DNA of 64,000 nt from Monodelphis domestica (GCF_027887165.1 NC_077230.1:346699989-346763988), one strand, 5' to 3'. Shown: positions 12,169-24,553, numbered from the stretch's first letter. Notes: a model not told the origin generated them from the sequence alone. Numbers and translations: made by a program.

Positions 12169-12622
12169 TTTTTTAAAATATATTTTATTTGATCATTTCC
12201 AAGCATTATTCGTTAAAGACATAGATCATTTTCTTTTCCTCCCCCCCACCCCCCATAGCCGACGCGTAAGTCCACTGGGCATTAGATGTTTTCTTGATTT
12301 GAACCCATTGCTTTGTTGATAGTATTTGCATTAGAGTGTTCATTTAGAGTCTATCCTCTGTCATGTCCCCTCAACCTCTGTATTCAGGCAGTTGCTTTTT
12401 CTCGGTGTTTCCACTCCCACAGTTTATCCTTTGCTTATGAATGGTGTTTTTTTCTCCTGGATCCCTGCAAGTTGTTCAGGGACATTACACCGCCCCTAAT
12501 GGAGAAGTCCATTACGTTCGATTATACCACAGTGTATTAGTCTCTGTGTACAATGTTCTCCTGGTTCTGCTCCTCTCGCTCTGCATCACTTCCTGGAGGT
12601 TGTTCCAGTCTCCATGGAACTA
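12169..12622 (-). mobile_element. young 5'-truncated L1, copy 1
   Basis: Minus-strand L1 3' end: tail of ORF2, 3' UTR with a G-rich stretch (plus CCCCCCACCCCCCATAG) and a short poly(A). It is bounded by exact 15-base copies of AACCCCTTTCTTATT at 12154-12168 and 12623-12637. Only about five differences from the copy at 22.5 kb over about 450 bases by eye, so both are recent. Confidence 0.9.
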
Positions 12623-13434
12623 ACCCCTTTCTTATTAAGATTGTCTTTATGCAAGGGTACCACCATCCTTTCAGTTACCAAGGCTCATAGTCTATGTCAT
12701 ACTCATCTCCTTACTTAAACTTAACACCAAATATTCAATCTGTTGCCAAGTATTGTCATTTCTGCCTTTATAATATGTCTTATATGTGCCCTCCTTCTGT
12801 CCTCTGACATTGCCAGTGACTCCCTTTTATCCCAGAATCAAATATTAAGCTCTCTGTTTGGTTTTTAAAATCCTTTGCAACTTGGACCCTCTAGTATACC
12901 TTATGCTTCTTATATCTTATTATTAGCACTGACATTCTTATTCTTCAGTTATTACGTACCATCTTCTGATTCTGTGCCTTTTCACTGCTGACTCCTATGC
13001 CTGAATGTCTTCTCTGTTCATCTTTACCTCCTGGTTTCATTGGCCCCTTTTAAGGTTCATCTCAAATATCCCCTTCTTCAAGATTCCTTTCCTAGTCCCA
13101 TTCTTCCTCATTTTTCCCACCAGTAATACTAATGCCTTTGCTGAGATTGCCTTCAATTTACTCTATATTTGTCATCTACGTATGTAATTGTTTGCTTGTT
13201 GTTTCCCCCATTAAGGTGTGAATTTCTCAAGGGCTAGAATTGTTTTTGCCTTCAATTTGTGTCCTCAGGGCTTAGCACAGTACCTGGTACATAGTAAGTG
13301 CTTAATTAATAAATGCTGGTTAACTGATTCTCTCCTATCTTGTTATTTTTTTCTTGATGCTATTGCCAGGTTCATTTTACTAAAGTCTAGTTTAGATCAC
13401 ATCCCTTAGGAATCTTCTGTGACTCTCCTTTGGC

Positions 13435-14370
13435 CACAGGAAAAAAGTCCCGCCTCCTCAGCTTGTCATTCAAGGCCCTATAAGATTAAGCCCTAACCTG
13501 TTTTTCCAGATTCAATAGAATCTGACTCAGAAAGGACTTCAGTGGGCATCAACGGAAATAAAGATTCTTTTATAATCTCCCTTTAGAGATCCTTGTTTGA
13601 TCCTTTAGAGACCATATAGTACAATATATCATCTATAGAATAAGTGAGTTAAACTATCTTTAAGTTCTCTTCCAGTTTTAAATTCTATGATTCCCTTGAA
13701 CAGAGGAGACTGCATCCATTATGTATTATTATGCAAAATATATTTCCATATTGTTCATATTAGCCCACAAAATGTAAGACATTTTTCCAGTCTCACAGCT
13801 ACTAAATGGTATTACCAGGTCTGAACCCTGGTCTCTTTTTTTCCCCCATCCACTTCTTTCTGCTGTAATATAAACTTGCTCTCAGTCAAGAAATCCACTC
13901 TCAATGGGGGCAGCATAGCAAGTAAATGGAGAAGTGTGCCACAGGATACCTCACAGGGCTTTAGAAGACTAGTAGATGCAAATTTGCTTTAGCAAAGCAA
14001 TTAAATCCCAGATCTGGTTAGGAATTTTATAAAAACGAAAGGAAAGAAATATAGATTTGATAAGCTCTTAACCTTAGACCACCCAGTAAGCCTGGGAAAG
14101 AAATTAATCCAGAAACAATTCAATGTAATGGCCATTTATTAAATTCCCCTCGGGCCGCCTTTGCATCTTCTGAGAAAGCTCAGCCAAGATAACACACGTT
14201 ATTGCCCTCATTGAGTTTACAGAGTAGACCTAGATATACATAAAGTTCAATCAGCATGCCATATCGGGCCTCAGGAGAGAAGGGCTATTACAAATAAGAA
14301 AGGATTGGCTGTAGAAATTAAAACATTACTTAGAGAAAGCATTGTAGATGACCTTTGAAGCAGAAGTATA
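13435..14370. other. intron, little recognised
   Basis: Short CR1/L3-like end (CTCTTCCAGTTTTAAATTC) at about 13668. The rest is unassigned. No coding signal. Confidence 0.3.
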
Positions 14371-14374
14371 CCAG

Positions 14375-16363
14375 AAAGAGCTAAAACAGAGAAAGAAAAG
14401 TATAGACCTGTTTCTCTAAAGAACATTGATGCAAAAAATTTAAATAAAATACTGTCATCAGCATTCTATTGCAAGGATCTTACAGCATGATTGGGTGGAT
14501 TTTATACCATGAATGCAGGGACAGTTCAATATTAGGAAAACCAACAGCATAATTGATGATACCAGTAACAAAACATTCAGAAACCATATGATTATTTCAG
14601 TAGATGTGGAAAAAGCATTTGACAAAATTCCTTACAAAAACATTAGAAACATTGGAATAAAAGGAACCTTCCTTAAAGTGATAAATGGCATCTATCTAAA
14701 ATCATCCACAAGCATTATTTATAATGGAGATAAACTAAAACTCTTCCCAGTAAGATCAAGAGTAAAGATGACTGCTATCATTACTGCTTTTTAATATTGT
14801 TAGAAATGCTAGCTATAACCATAAAGGCAGAAAAAAAATTGAAGGAATTAGAATAGGCAATGAGGAAATAAAGTTAGATAATTGAAGATAATTTGGTGAA
14901 AGAATTTATACCAAACAAGAGATAGAGAACATTATGAAAAATGAATTAGAAAATTTTAATTACGTTAAATTTAAAAGGCTTTGTGCAAACAAAACCAACA
15001 TAACCAAGATTAAAAGGTAAACAAAAAATTGTGAAAAGCATTTTATGGCAAGTATCCCTGACAAAGGCCTCATTTCTTAAATATATAGAGTCAAATTTAT
15101 AAGAAGGCAAAGCATTCCCCAATTGAAAAATGGTCAAAGGCTGTGAACAGGCAGTTCTCAGAGGATGAAATTTCTACTATCTATAGTCATGAAAAAAATG
15201 CTCCAAAATCGCTTTTTTAAAAAACTGATTACATGCAGTAACAAATTTCCATACAAGATTTGATTGAATTTATTTCCCTCCCTCCCCTTCTCCCTACAGT
15301 GCTGGCAGGTGATTCAATCTAAATCATATGTGTATATATAAAATATATTTCCATATTGTTCATTTTTGTAAGTGGGTTAAGTAATCTTATAAAATCAAAC
15401 CCCCAAAACATAAACCCAAATAAAGAATTGAAAAATTGTATGGTACATATGTATTCTGATTCAGACAGTTCTTTCTCTGGACGTGAATAACATTCTTCAC
15501 ATCACTATTAATCAGAAATGCAAAGTAAAACAGCTCTCAGATACCACCTCATATCTATCAGATTGGCTAACATCAGCAAAAAGGAAAATGATAAATGTTG
15601 GAGGGGATTTTGGAAAATTCAAACAATAATACATGCATTGTTGGAGGAACTATGAACTGATACAGCCATTCTAGAGAATAATCTGGAACCACATAAAGGA
15701 CCATAAAACTATACATACCCTTTGACCCAGGACTACCACTATTGGGTCTCTATTCCAAAGAGATCAGAGTTAAGGGAAAAGGATCTGGATAAAATTATTT
15801 TTAGCAGCTATTTTTGTAGTGTCAAAAAGTGAGGAGTCGTCTCTCACTTGGGCAATGGCTAAACAAGTAGTGGTTATATAGTTATAATGAATACTATTGG
15901 GCTATAAGAAATAATGAACAAGATGAATTGAGAAAAACCTGGAAAGACTTATATGAACTGATGCAAAGTGATATCAGTAGAACCAGAACATTGTATTTGA
16001 TAACAAAAGTATTGTATGATAATCAACTGTGAATGACTAAACCATTATCAGCAAAGCAAGTTTCCAAGGGACTCATGTTGAAATATGCTATCCACGGCCA
16101 TAGAAGGAACCGTTGGGAGTTTGATTGCAGATCATAGCATGCCATTTTCCACTTTATTTCCTTCATGAGTTTTTTAAAGTTGTATATGTAATATGTCATG
16201 TGATTCTGTCATGACATGAGCAATATAGAAATATGTATGGCATGAAAGCACTGATATAGCCTATATTAGACTATTACCCTGGAAAAGGAGAAAAATCTGA
16301 GTCTTAAAATATCAGAAAATGGATGTCAAAAATGGTTTCTACATGTAACTAAAAAAAAAAAAG
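14375..16363 (+). mobile_element. decayed L1, ORF2 RT to 3' end, with internal deletion
   Basis: The frame at 14513-14794 carries RT text: SVDVEKAFDKIPYKNI and SSTSIIYNGDKLKLFPVRSR. After about 14880 it jumps to the late ORF2 region (from 14900) and continues to the 3' UTR with CTCCACGG-type and ATGTCATGTGATTC sequence, ending in an A run near 16363. The catalytic FADD region is missing. An antisense L1 piece interrupts it at about 15215-15500. Confidence 0.8.
15215..15500 (-). mobile_element. antisense L1 3' UTR inserted in the sense L1
   Basis: GATTACATGCAGTAACAAAT, the TCCCTCCCTCCCCTTCTCCC tract and CAGACAGTTCTTTCTCTGG are the antisense L1 3' UTR. On both sides the sense L1 resumes (ATGCTCCAAAATC / CACTATTAATCAGAAATGC). 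No clean duplication is seen. Confidence 0.6.
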
Positions 16364-16669
16364 AATAGGTCTATACCTTCTAATGAAGTACTCTGTTATA
16401 TTTCAATAAAAAAATGTTTCTAAGTGTCATAGTAATTAATTTTAATTTTTTGGAGTAAGTTGAAAATATAATTGAAGATCCCAAATTACTATATGTGCTT
16501 TAAAAAAAATCAGAGTGTACTTAACATTCCCAAATTAAAATATAAAACAAAAGTATAATAGAATACAGATAAGATTAATATATGTTTCTTTTATGTAGTG
16601 ATCCATAGGGGTCCTCATTTTTGGTTTAGTGTCCCCTTTTCTATCTGAGTTTGATACACTGCTCTAAAT

Positions 16670-16985
16670 CCAATGGTTGTGGGGTGGAAATGATGTATTT
16701 CAAACATGGTAAACATCTAAATAAAATCAGAGAGGCAAGATAGGCAGACTGGATTGCCAAGCACAAGAATTTTAGTTTTCCTAACCAAGCCATAAATAGC
16801 CATATCAAGATTTTGAGCAGAGAAATGATATGGCCATTTCTTAGCAGAAGGAAGATTTAAGTCTGAAAACATGTTAAGAATGAATTGGAGGTTGGTAAAG
16901 TCAAGGAAGTAAGGTTTGTTGTGTGGCTATTGCAGTAGTCCAGACAAGTGATAATGAGAACTCTAGAAATATTTTTCTAGATAGA
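16670..16985 (-). mobile_element. L2 remnant, antisense
   Basis: AAGATTTTGAGCAGAGAAAT, GAATTGGAGGTTGGTAAAG and CTATTGCAGTAGTCCAGAC match the antisense L2 at 37.2-37.4 kb. Confidence 0.6.
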
Positions 16986-17044
16986 TGTCAAGTTTCTGTC
17001 TTGGTTTATATGGATGTTACTTGCTGAATCCTTTCTGTTTTTAA

Positions 17045-17206
<162 letters not shown>

Positions 17207-17515
17207 TGAGGGGGGGATGGTGCTGCCTTTAACCTGAGACCCAGAGCTCTTCTTTGGGAAGTACATCTGCTTAATGAAGTCACACTCCCCCCAGCATACT
17301 CCTGGTGCTCATGAATCAATGGTCAGAAAGTTGTCAAAGTTCTCAAATCTCTTATTCCTACCTGGTGTATCCCAGTAACTTGAGGCCATCTCCAGCAGGG
17401 CGATCATCGTCATTTCTTTACTCCTCCTTCCCTCTGAGATTCCTGTGTCATGCTGGCATGGGATAATAATGGAAGAAACTTCTTTGTATTCTCTGATGTC
17501 AGAAACAGGACAAGA

Positions 17516-17574
17516 TTTTAATGACATTTCTTCCATATGGGTGTAAGCATGGTTAGTTAAAAGGAATGGTCTCC

Positions 17575-17613
<39 letters not shown>

Positions 17614-17635
17614 CCCATGCATGCTAAAGCTGTCG
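17516..17635 (+). repeat. intronic duplication, copy A
   Basis: The first 52 bases, beginning TTTTAATGACATTTCTTCC, match 18414-18464 with two changes and one missing base. Similarity goes on weakly past the GT tract (CATGCATGCTAAAG against CATGCATACTAAAA). Confidence 0.8.
17576..17612. repeat. (GT)n ending in GCGCGC
   Basis: About 15 GT units followed by alternating GC, in the last RAB6A intron. Confidence 0.95.
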
Positions 17636-18413
17636 CCAGCTAGCCCACTGTCAAAGACATGTATTTAAAAGGACAAACAGTTTTATAGGGGTGCCAGCAC
17701 AGTAGAAATAGATCCCTCAAAAATGTAGCTTTGGATTTTATTTACACAGCTATGTTGGGTGTCATTGGAGATGTGTGGGAGTCCAAACCACACTGAGGTA
17801 GTATGCTTACCTCTTTAAGAGAAGCTCTCTTTCAAGGCATTGCCTGGCTCCCACTCCTTGTTCTTCATGGTTTTTTTAAAGTCCAAGTGTCTTCCTTAAT
17901 CTATTCTTGTGTCACTTTCTACTCCCATTAGGCATTTGCATTTGCCTGTGTTCGTGGCTAAATTCTCCACCAAAATTCTTCACTCCTCAGGGGCAGGGAA
18001 CAGTGTCTTCTTGTTGTAGAAGTATCTAGGGTAATGAAAAGAATGCAGGATTAGGAGCGTAGAAGGCAGAGACTTGTATCCCGCCTTCCATCCTGCTTGT
18101 GACTGGCCTCAAGCAACACACCTGTACCTCAGAAATGGAGTTTCTGTGTCTATGAATTGAGGGTAAAGATAGCGTTGCTCTTACTTTATCCTACAAGTCT
18201 ATGAGGAGTGTGCCTTGTAAACCATTCAGTACAATAGAAGTGGGAGCTGGGTATAGCTCCTTTCACTGCTTCCAGGGGTTCCTCCTTGCATGTGGTCCAT
18301 GCTTAAATGCTGTTTAAATAGGTGAAGAATAGGAGTGTCTAGGTGCTTTTAGATCCCTGGCAGGATTTTTTTGGTTGTTGTTCTCCCCATTCCATCCCAT
18401 TTGCTGTGTTGGC

Positions 18414-18510
18414 TTTTAATGACATTTCTTCCATATGGGTATAAGCCTGGTTAGTTAAAGGAATATTCTGTGTATGTATACACATGCATACTAAAATTTT
18501 GGCTGGGACA
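18414..18510 (+). repeat. intronic duplication, copy B
   Basis: Second copy of the segment at 17516. Here the GT tract is short (TGTGTATGTATACACATG), so the long GT array of copy A grew after duplication, or shrank here. Confidence 0.8.
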
Positions 18511-18616
18511 GGTATAGAGTCTGCATGTAGTTGGTGGCTTCCACTGAGGGAATCAGAGGGCCCTGAGTAGAATAGTATCTTCCCATCCATTCTTCCTTAA
18601 CTTGTTTTTCCTTCAG

Positions 18617-18681
18617 TGATTGACATAAAACTGGAAAAGCCTCAGGAGCCACCAGTCAACGAAGGAGGCTGTTCCTGCTAA
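18617..18681 (+). CDS. RAB6A: RAB6A, last coding exon with prenylation signal
   Basis: The exon follows the acceptor TTGTTTTTCCTTCAG. Joined to the previous exon it reads MIDIKLEKPQEPPVNEGGCS then C and the TAA stop. The Cys-Ser-Cys end is the CXC motif that is doubly geranylgeranylated in RAB proteins and anchors RAB6 to Golgi membranes. The phase (1 base + 2 bases) fits the preceding exon exactly, so the two form an intact 3' end of the reading frame with no break. The intron between them is 1478 bases (17139-18616). Human RAB6A has Gln where this copy has the first Pro of the PP pair, as I remember it. LEKPQE supports RAB6A; RAB6B reads LDKPQE as I recall. Confidence 0.97.
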
Positions 18682-18699
18682 TATCATGTGGCTTCTTGA

Positions 18700-18828
<129 letters not shown>

Positions 18829-18847
18829 TGATCTATTAGCTTCACAA

Positions 18848-18882
18848 GCGCACACACACACGCGCGCGCACACACACACACA
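18848..18882. repeat. (CA)n/(CG)n tract in RAB6A 3' UTR
   Basis: CA repeats with a central CGCGCGCG block, about 170 bases after the stop codon. Confidence 0.95.
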
Positions 18883-20395
18883 GAATATGTCAGTGTCTTC
18901 ATTATTTATATTAAAAAAGCCAAAATATTCCAGCATATTCCAGTGATAACTTTAAAAACTAGGTACATTTTCTTAACATTTGTTCCTTTTTTAAATATGT
19001 TATGATAGTGCACTTTGAAATGATAGAAATCTCAAAGATCTGAGTTTGACTTGGTTAAGGAGCAATATGTTCAGAATAGCACTCGCCTCTACCTGATTTT
19101 TCCCTCTCTTTCCTATTCTCCCAAACCAACCTGCCTTCCCTCCCCTCGATACCTTTATCCTTGCTTCATAAAGCATATTAGAAGTAGCCCATTAGCAGTC
19201 AAGACAGGCAGATTTGGAGCATCCAAGTCAGCCTTCAGCATTAGGGATAACCCAAGCCCCTATACTTGGGCAAAGATTGACACCATGAACTTTCTTCTAG
19301 CTCACTCATGGAATTCCCTTGAGACAAAGCCAACTGGCATTATGGAAAAGATTGTGTTCTGATGGGGGAAATGAGTCTTTTTAATGAATCAGCTTGTACA
19401 AACTGAAAGGAGTCAGATGATAGTGACTGACAGTCTCTCTGGCCAACAAAAGTGACTCCCTTCATATGTGCTTACCCAAACACTGAAAACAGCAAACCCC
19501 CAGGGATCTCCATCCATGTTGCATTTTAAAAAATAATTGTACCCACTCCTTGTGGTAAAATCTGAAAGAAATACCTTAAGAGCACTCCCCCATCAAGGGA
19601 AGTGGGAGCTATTGCATTACTTAGAAACTTTTTTTCCCCCAGATCTTTTCCCCCTCTTAATCTTTAATACGGTATAGAAAAGGCACTGTGTAAGTGTATC
19701 TTCCCAAAAAAAGAGTGGAGAGATTTCAGTTTTGGCTCTGGTTAACTGGCAGAAAAGGTTGTGGACAAAAACAAAAGCTCTCCGAAGAATAGCACATACT
19801 TTGCTCAGGACATTAGAGGTCAAGTTGGAGAGGATAGCTGTTTACTTGTATGGCCTCAAAGCCTTTGTGGACAAAGAGAGAGAAGAAATGAAATGCAAGA
19901 TTATGCAGGCTTATGCCATTAATTTCTGGCCTTTTTATGTTGGGTCTTTCAAGTCGGTTTGGTTTTTTTCCATTAGATCTGTATAGTTTGATTAATTAAC
20001 CAGGAATTTAGTTTTATATTTAACTAAGCTACAATTATACAATTAACAATTTTTCCTTCAGTGATATTTATTTCCTTGCCTTTGTTCTTTTCTTTTTTTT
20101 TCTCTTTTTAAACTCCAATCTTTTTGGCTGTTGTGTCAAGGAATCTGTCTAGAGCTTGGTCAGTGTGGCAATATGTAGCACACCCCCACCCCAACCACCA
20201 TTCTCCTCTCCCCCCAAAAAACCACTGCAAACAATACACTAGGAGTGCACCCTTTTATCCTTTACTAGTTATTGTGAGATTGCTGTGTAAGTCAGTAAAC
20301 ACATTTGTAAATACATTGTTTGCAGAAAGAGAATTGCGGAGTTATAGTGCAGGATGGCCATTCCAGAATCTGTTGTAAACATTACTTAGTAATAT

Positions 20396-20401
20396 AATAA
20401 A
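20396..20401 (+). promoter_or_regulatory. RAB6A: proximal AATAAA of RAB6A
   Basis: A canonical poly(A) hexamer about 1.7 kb after the RAB6A stop. It is followed by AGGTGAAATTTCAATG. It could give the shorter of two 3' ends. Confidence 0.6.
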
Positions 20402-20700
20402 GGTGAAATTTCAATGAAACATCATCCCACTCTGTCCTTTGCCCTTCAAAACTAACCAACTGGAAAAATCCCCACCTACTTCCTTTCCTCCCCAGATCCA
20501 CTTCATCATCAGGAAATATGTCCCAAGCGCTTGGATTATGGAACTAAATCGAAAAGTCCATCAACCAGGGTTTCAGGACTAGCATTTGTCTACATACCAA
20601 TAACACGTTAAAAACAAAAAAAAGCAAATTGGGATGGAAAGTGCTTTTATAATGCAATATTGTTGTTAAAGGCAAGTTTTTTTGACATGGCATGTCCTGA

Positions 20701-20706
20701 AATAAA
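20701..20706 (+). promoter_or_regulatory. RAB6A: distal AATAAA of RAB6A
   Basis: A second canonical hexamer about 2.0 kb after the stop, just after GGCATGTCCTG. A T-rich stretch follows at about 20735. It is the more likely end of the long 3' UTR, because ordinary intergenic sequence begins soon after. Confidence 0.6.
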
Positions 20707-20729
20707 TATCAATTAAATATGACATTGAG

Positions 20730-21475
20730 TCAATCTTTTTTTAGAGTTCTGATGGGGCAGGGAATTAAACTTTCTTTGCATTCTTTGGAAACATTGGATG
20801 CTCTTTATGTTTCTTAAGGAAGGGTAACCACTTTGCAGCGTTTGATATATAGATCTAAACCTTCTTGGGAAAGAGCTTAGGGATTTTAAACTGAAGTAGT
20901 TTCATGTTCCAGATTGTTTTTTAAACAACCAGATTTTTTTGCTGCCAATAAAATATAAGTAAAATACAAAAGGAAAAACTACAAATATTCCCACCCCCAT
21001 GCTCTCAATCTGTCTATCACCTTGTAACTTTCCTAAATTTGGGATCATAAGCTCAGTGGAGTCTACTAATGTGATTTAAAAAAATAATAATTAGGAGAGA
21101 TCTTAATTCTTTGCAGATAACATAATACTGACAGTTCACTTGAGGCTGACTTAGATGCTTTATGGGTAAAATGGAGACTCATACTAGTATTGTCCACTTT
21201 AATAAATTTTGAGGAAAGTGCTTTGAAAACTCTAATGTATTATGTAAATATAAATTGGTAATAATATTATTTTTGCAATGAAGTTCCCATTGTGATGTGG
21301 AGGTAACAAGTTCTTAAAGACTCCCAGTGAACAAACTTTGGTAGACTCTACCATGTTAGAAAGACTAGAGATACAGGCCTAGTGATGGATTTGTGTCTGT
21401 CCTCTAAGGGCCAGCCTACTTAAGGGTATAAAGACTCATAAATAGGTTAGTGATAGCATTAATCACTGGGTAACA
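20730..21475. other. intergenic, little recognised
   Basis: Start of the intergenic stretch after RAB6A. MIR-like text around 21150-21270 (GTAAAATGGAGACTCATAC). No gene signal. Confidence 0.35.
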
Positions 21476-21477
21476 GT

Positions 21478-21645
21478 TTTTATTTTTTTTTTAAATTCTG
21501 TTCTAAGACAGAAGGGCCAGGGCTAGGCAAACAGGGTTAAGTGACTTGTTTAGGGTCATCCTGCTGAGAAGGGTCTGAGGTCAGATTTGAACTTGAACCT
21601 ACTTGACTCCAAACGTGATACTCTATCCACTGTTCCCTAGGCAAC
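21478..21645 (-). mobile_element. diverged SINE, reverse
   Basis: GTTCTAAGACAGAAGGGCCA, GGTTAAGTGACTTGTTTAGG and CTCTATCCACTGTTCCC are tail, core and head of an old tRNA SINE in reverse. Confidence 0.6.
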
Positions 21646-21799
21646 AACCCTTTAAAAAAAAGTCCCCTGAGGTTTGGGAAGAGTTTGCTATCTCATGGAG
21701 TGAGTATTCTTTCCCATCAGTACTAGCTTTCCTGGGTGAATTATAGTAAATTCACAACTTTTTTTAAAGAAAAAGGAACATTGAGCTTTTTCTCCTTTT

Positions 21800-21945
21800 T
21801 TTATGGCCTAGATCACTGGAATCATGTGGCCTAACTCCTTCCTTTTACAAGTCAGATCACTGAAGTCCAGAAACTTGCTGAAAACCCATGTGTTCTTTGT
21901 GTCAGATTTTGGACTAAAACCCAAAGCTTACTGGTTTTTAGAGAA
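21800..21945 (+). repeat. MIR remnant
   Basis: GGCCTAACTCCTTCCTTTTAC and ACTGAAGTCCAGAAACTTGC fit a MIR core. The rest of 21650-22430 is unassigned. Confidence 0.45.
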
Positions 21946-22436
21946 GTTTGCTTTCCAGTACAGTAGGCTTCCTACCCAGCTGACATGTACCAATTTGTTT
22001 TTTATTCATCACTCTCAGTGATTATTGACTATAAAAAGTATGTTCCTGGCAAGTTTTTTTTTATTCCAAGAAGTTTTGGTGTCAAAGGACAAAAACATTG
22101 CTTGGGGCAGAATGTTTGATGGTTATTGGTTCCCAAATGAGATTAGAAGGGAGCCTCAGAGAGGAGCATAGGAACATAGCATCAAGGCATCTAACAGGTC
22201 AGATAGACTAGGTAAGGTTTTAAGATCTTAACACAATTGCCTACCAACAAGAAAAAAAAAATCCATAGAAGCATACACTTCCTAGTTCTATTTCCTTATA
22301 AAGGCAAAATTTGTCATTTTTGTCCTTGTAAGCAGTTTAATTCACAAGTTATGGGAACAAGCATGGTAATTAAATTTTTTTAGTATTGATATCCACCAGG
22401 AAACAACCCTCTCTATTGTTTGCCCTTTTTTTGCTG

Positions 22437-23335
22437 CTGGGTGAATAGAGCACCAGACCTGGAGTCGGGAAAATCTGAGTTCAAGTCTCCAAGCATTCTT
22501 TCCCATCAACTTTTTTTTTTTTAATATATTTTATTTGATCATTTCCAAGCATTATTCGTTAAAGACATAGATCATTTTCTTTTCCTGCCCCCCACCCCCC
22601 ATAGCCGACGCGTGAGTCCACTGGGCATTAGATGTTTTCTTGATTTGAACCCATTGCTTTGTTGATAGTATTTGCACTAGAGTGTTCATTTAGAGTCTAT
22701 CCTCTGTCATGTCCCCTCAACCTCTGTATTCAGGCAGTTGCTTTTTCTCGGTGTTTCCACTCCCATAGTTTATCCTTTGCTTATGAATGGTGTTTTTTTC
22801 TCCTGGATCCCTGCAAGTTGTTCAGGGACATTACACCGCCACTAATGGAGAAGTCCATTACGTTCGATTATACCACAGTGTATTAGTCTCTGTGTACAAT
22901 GTTCTCCTGGTTCTGCTCCTCTCGCTCTGCATCACTTCCTGGAGGTTGTTCCAGTCTCCATGGAACTTCTCCACTTTATTATTCCTTTGAGCACAATAGT
23001 ACTCCATCACCAACATATACCACAGTTTGTTCAGCCATTCCCCAATTGATGGGCATCCCCTCGTTTTCCAGTTTTGGGCCACCACAAAGAGCGCAGCTAT
23101 GAATATTTTTGTACAAGTCTTTGTGTCCATCCATCAACTTTTTTAAAAGAAAAAATATACCGTTTTTTCCCCTACTTTTTTATGGAATCATCATTCCCTG
23201 GGCAAGTCACTTAACCCTGTTTAACTCGGTCTCCTTATCTGTCAAATGAGCTGACAAGGGAAGTAGCAGATCAGTATCTTGGCTGAGAAACCCCAAATGA
23301 GGTCACAACTGAAACAACTAATCAACAAATCATTT
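22437..23335 (+). mobile_element. older tRNA SINE split by an L1
   Basis: The 5' half is at 22437-22516 (AATAGAGCACCAGACCTGG, AGTTCAAGTCTCC). The 3' half is at about 23190-23335 (GGGCAAGTCACTTAACCC, GTCAAATGAGCTGACAAGG, CAAATGAGGTCACAACTG). It belongs to the longer marsupial SINE family whose tail reads AAATGAGGTCACAA..GAC, not the short GGAAGGTAAGGG family. Confidence 0.8.
22517..23130 (-). mobile_element. young 5'-truncated L1, copy 2
   Basis: Minus-strand L1 3' end. The last 90 codons of ORF2 are still open at 22858-23130 and read KIFIAALFVVAQNW, CPSIGEWLNKLWYM and MEYYCAQ, the C-terminal domain of L1 ORF2. The G-rich 3' UTR and A tail follow. Flanks CCATCAACTTTTTT occur on both sides (22503-22516, 23131-23144). 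It is nearly identical to the 12.2-kb copy but about 160 bases longer at the 5' side. Confidence 0.9.
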
Positions 23336-24005
23336 ATTTTGAATGCTGTCCTGAGCAGTCAAGGAATGGTAGAGGTTTGCTCGGCAGTACTGCTGCTCCC
23401 CATATATCCTATAACCCTTCTACACAGCATTGCCTTATTTCTGGCAGCTCTAACCATTCTCAACAGCTATCTGCACTTGCTGGCCCCCCATTCCCAACCT
23501 CTCTTTGTACTTCTGTCATTCTCAGCTCAGCCTTCAGCGGATGACAACCTTTACGAGGGGTTCAGCTCTCTTAAACTGCTCCATTATAAGAAAGAAGATC
23601 TGTGACAGCTTCTGGACCAAAGTGCATTCGTTGGACTCTGGTCCTCCCAAGCCCCAGACTTTGCCTGTGGGAAGGCCCTTGGAGACCTTAGGAACACCAA
23701 CGGCCCCAGTTACCTCAGAAGGAGAAAGATACTTGTAATACCTTTTGAACATAGACCATCTAGGATTTAGAGCTGGAAAGGCACTACCACAACTTGAGAC
23801 ACTTGAAAGAACCTTGAGAAAGGGGGTGAACCGGATTTAGGAACCCTTCACACCCCTCCCCTGCCCAGATTGCAGAAACTCAACAGTGTCACAAGGCCTG
23901 GCTCAAGGAGGCAGTCTTGCAAAGTTATACAGAGATGCATGTTGCCCAAGATACCATCATTCTAAGGGGATCTTAATCTGAGTTCTGAGAACTTTTAAAA
24001 ATTTA
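23336..24005. other. intergenic, nothing recognised
   Basis: Balanced base composition with open frames up to 108 codons (23279-23605) that begin in SINE sequence and resemble no protein I know. I see no repeat or gene here. Confidence 0.35.
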
Positions 24006-24009
24006 ATAA

Positions 24010-24212
24010 CGGGGCAGCTGGATGGCTCAGTGGATTGAAAGCCAAGTCTAGAGATGGGAGGTTCTGGGTTCAAATGTGACCTCCAACGTTTCCTAGCTGT
24101 GCGACCCTAAAATTACTTAAACCCGCATTGCCCAACCCTTATCTCTCTTCTGCCTTGGAACCAATATACAGTATTGATTGTAAGACAGAAGGTAAGGATT
24201 AAAAAAAAAAAC
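24010..24212 (+). mobile_element. tRNA-derived SINE
   Basis: GGGGCAGCTGGATGGCTCAG head, GGGTTCAAATGTG B box, AAGACAGAAGGTAAGG tail and an A run. Inserted directly before an L1 3' piece. Confidence 0.85.
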
Positions 24213-24214
24213 CA

Positions 24215-24553
24215 CCACAAACATCTTGTGAATGATTTAGCTATTCTTAGCAACGCAGTGATTCAAGACAATCCTCAAGGACTCGGGATGAAAAATGCCT
24301 TTTGCCTCTAGAGAAAGAACTGATGGGAGTCTGAATGCAGACAAAAACATACTATATTTCACTTTCTTCATTTTTTTTCCTTCACATGCTTTCCCACAAA
24401 ATGACAAAAATGGGAAAATATAAAATCTGAACTATATTGCTTGATTTCTCAGGGAGGGAAGAAAGAAGGGGGGAATTTGGCCCAAATTTAAAAAAAAAAC
24501 CAAAGGTTAAAAATTGTTTTTCCATGCAACTGAGGAAAAAATGAAATGTTCTT
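24215..24553 (+). mobile_element. L1 3' UTR fragment
   Basis: CAAGACAATCCTCAAGGACT, AGAGAAAGAACTGATGGGAG and TGTTTTTCCATGCAACTGAGG are the L1 3' UTR in sense. Confidence 0.8.

Larger units (their letters stand above)
11640..13430 (+). mobile_element. L2 3' half, interrupted by a SINE and an L1
   Basis: L2-like text runs from about 11640 (CTCATCTCAGACACAGCTC), resumes after the insertions near 12640, and continues with GGTTCATCTCAAATATCC and TCAAGATTCCTTTCCTAG. It ends with GGGCTTAGCACAGTACCTGG and ACATAGTAAGTGCTTAATTA, the L2 3' terminus. The interrupting pieces are at 11886-12092 and 12169-12622. Confidence 0.65.

Noticed and set aside
19051..19362. 103-codon frame after RAB6A
   Set aside because: It lies within the RAB6A 3' UTR and has no protein-like features.
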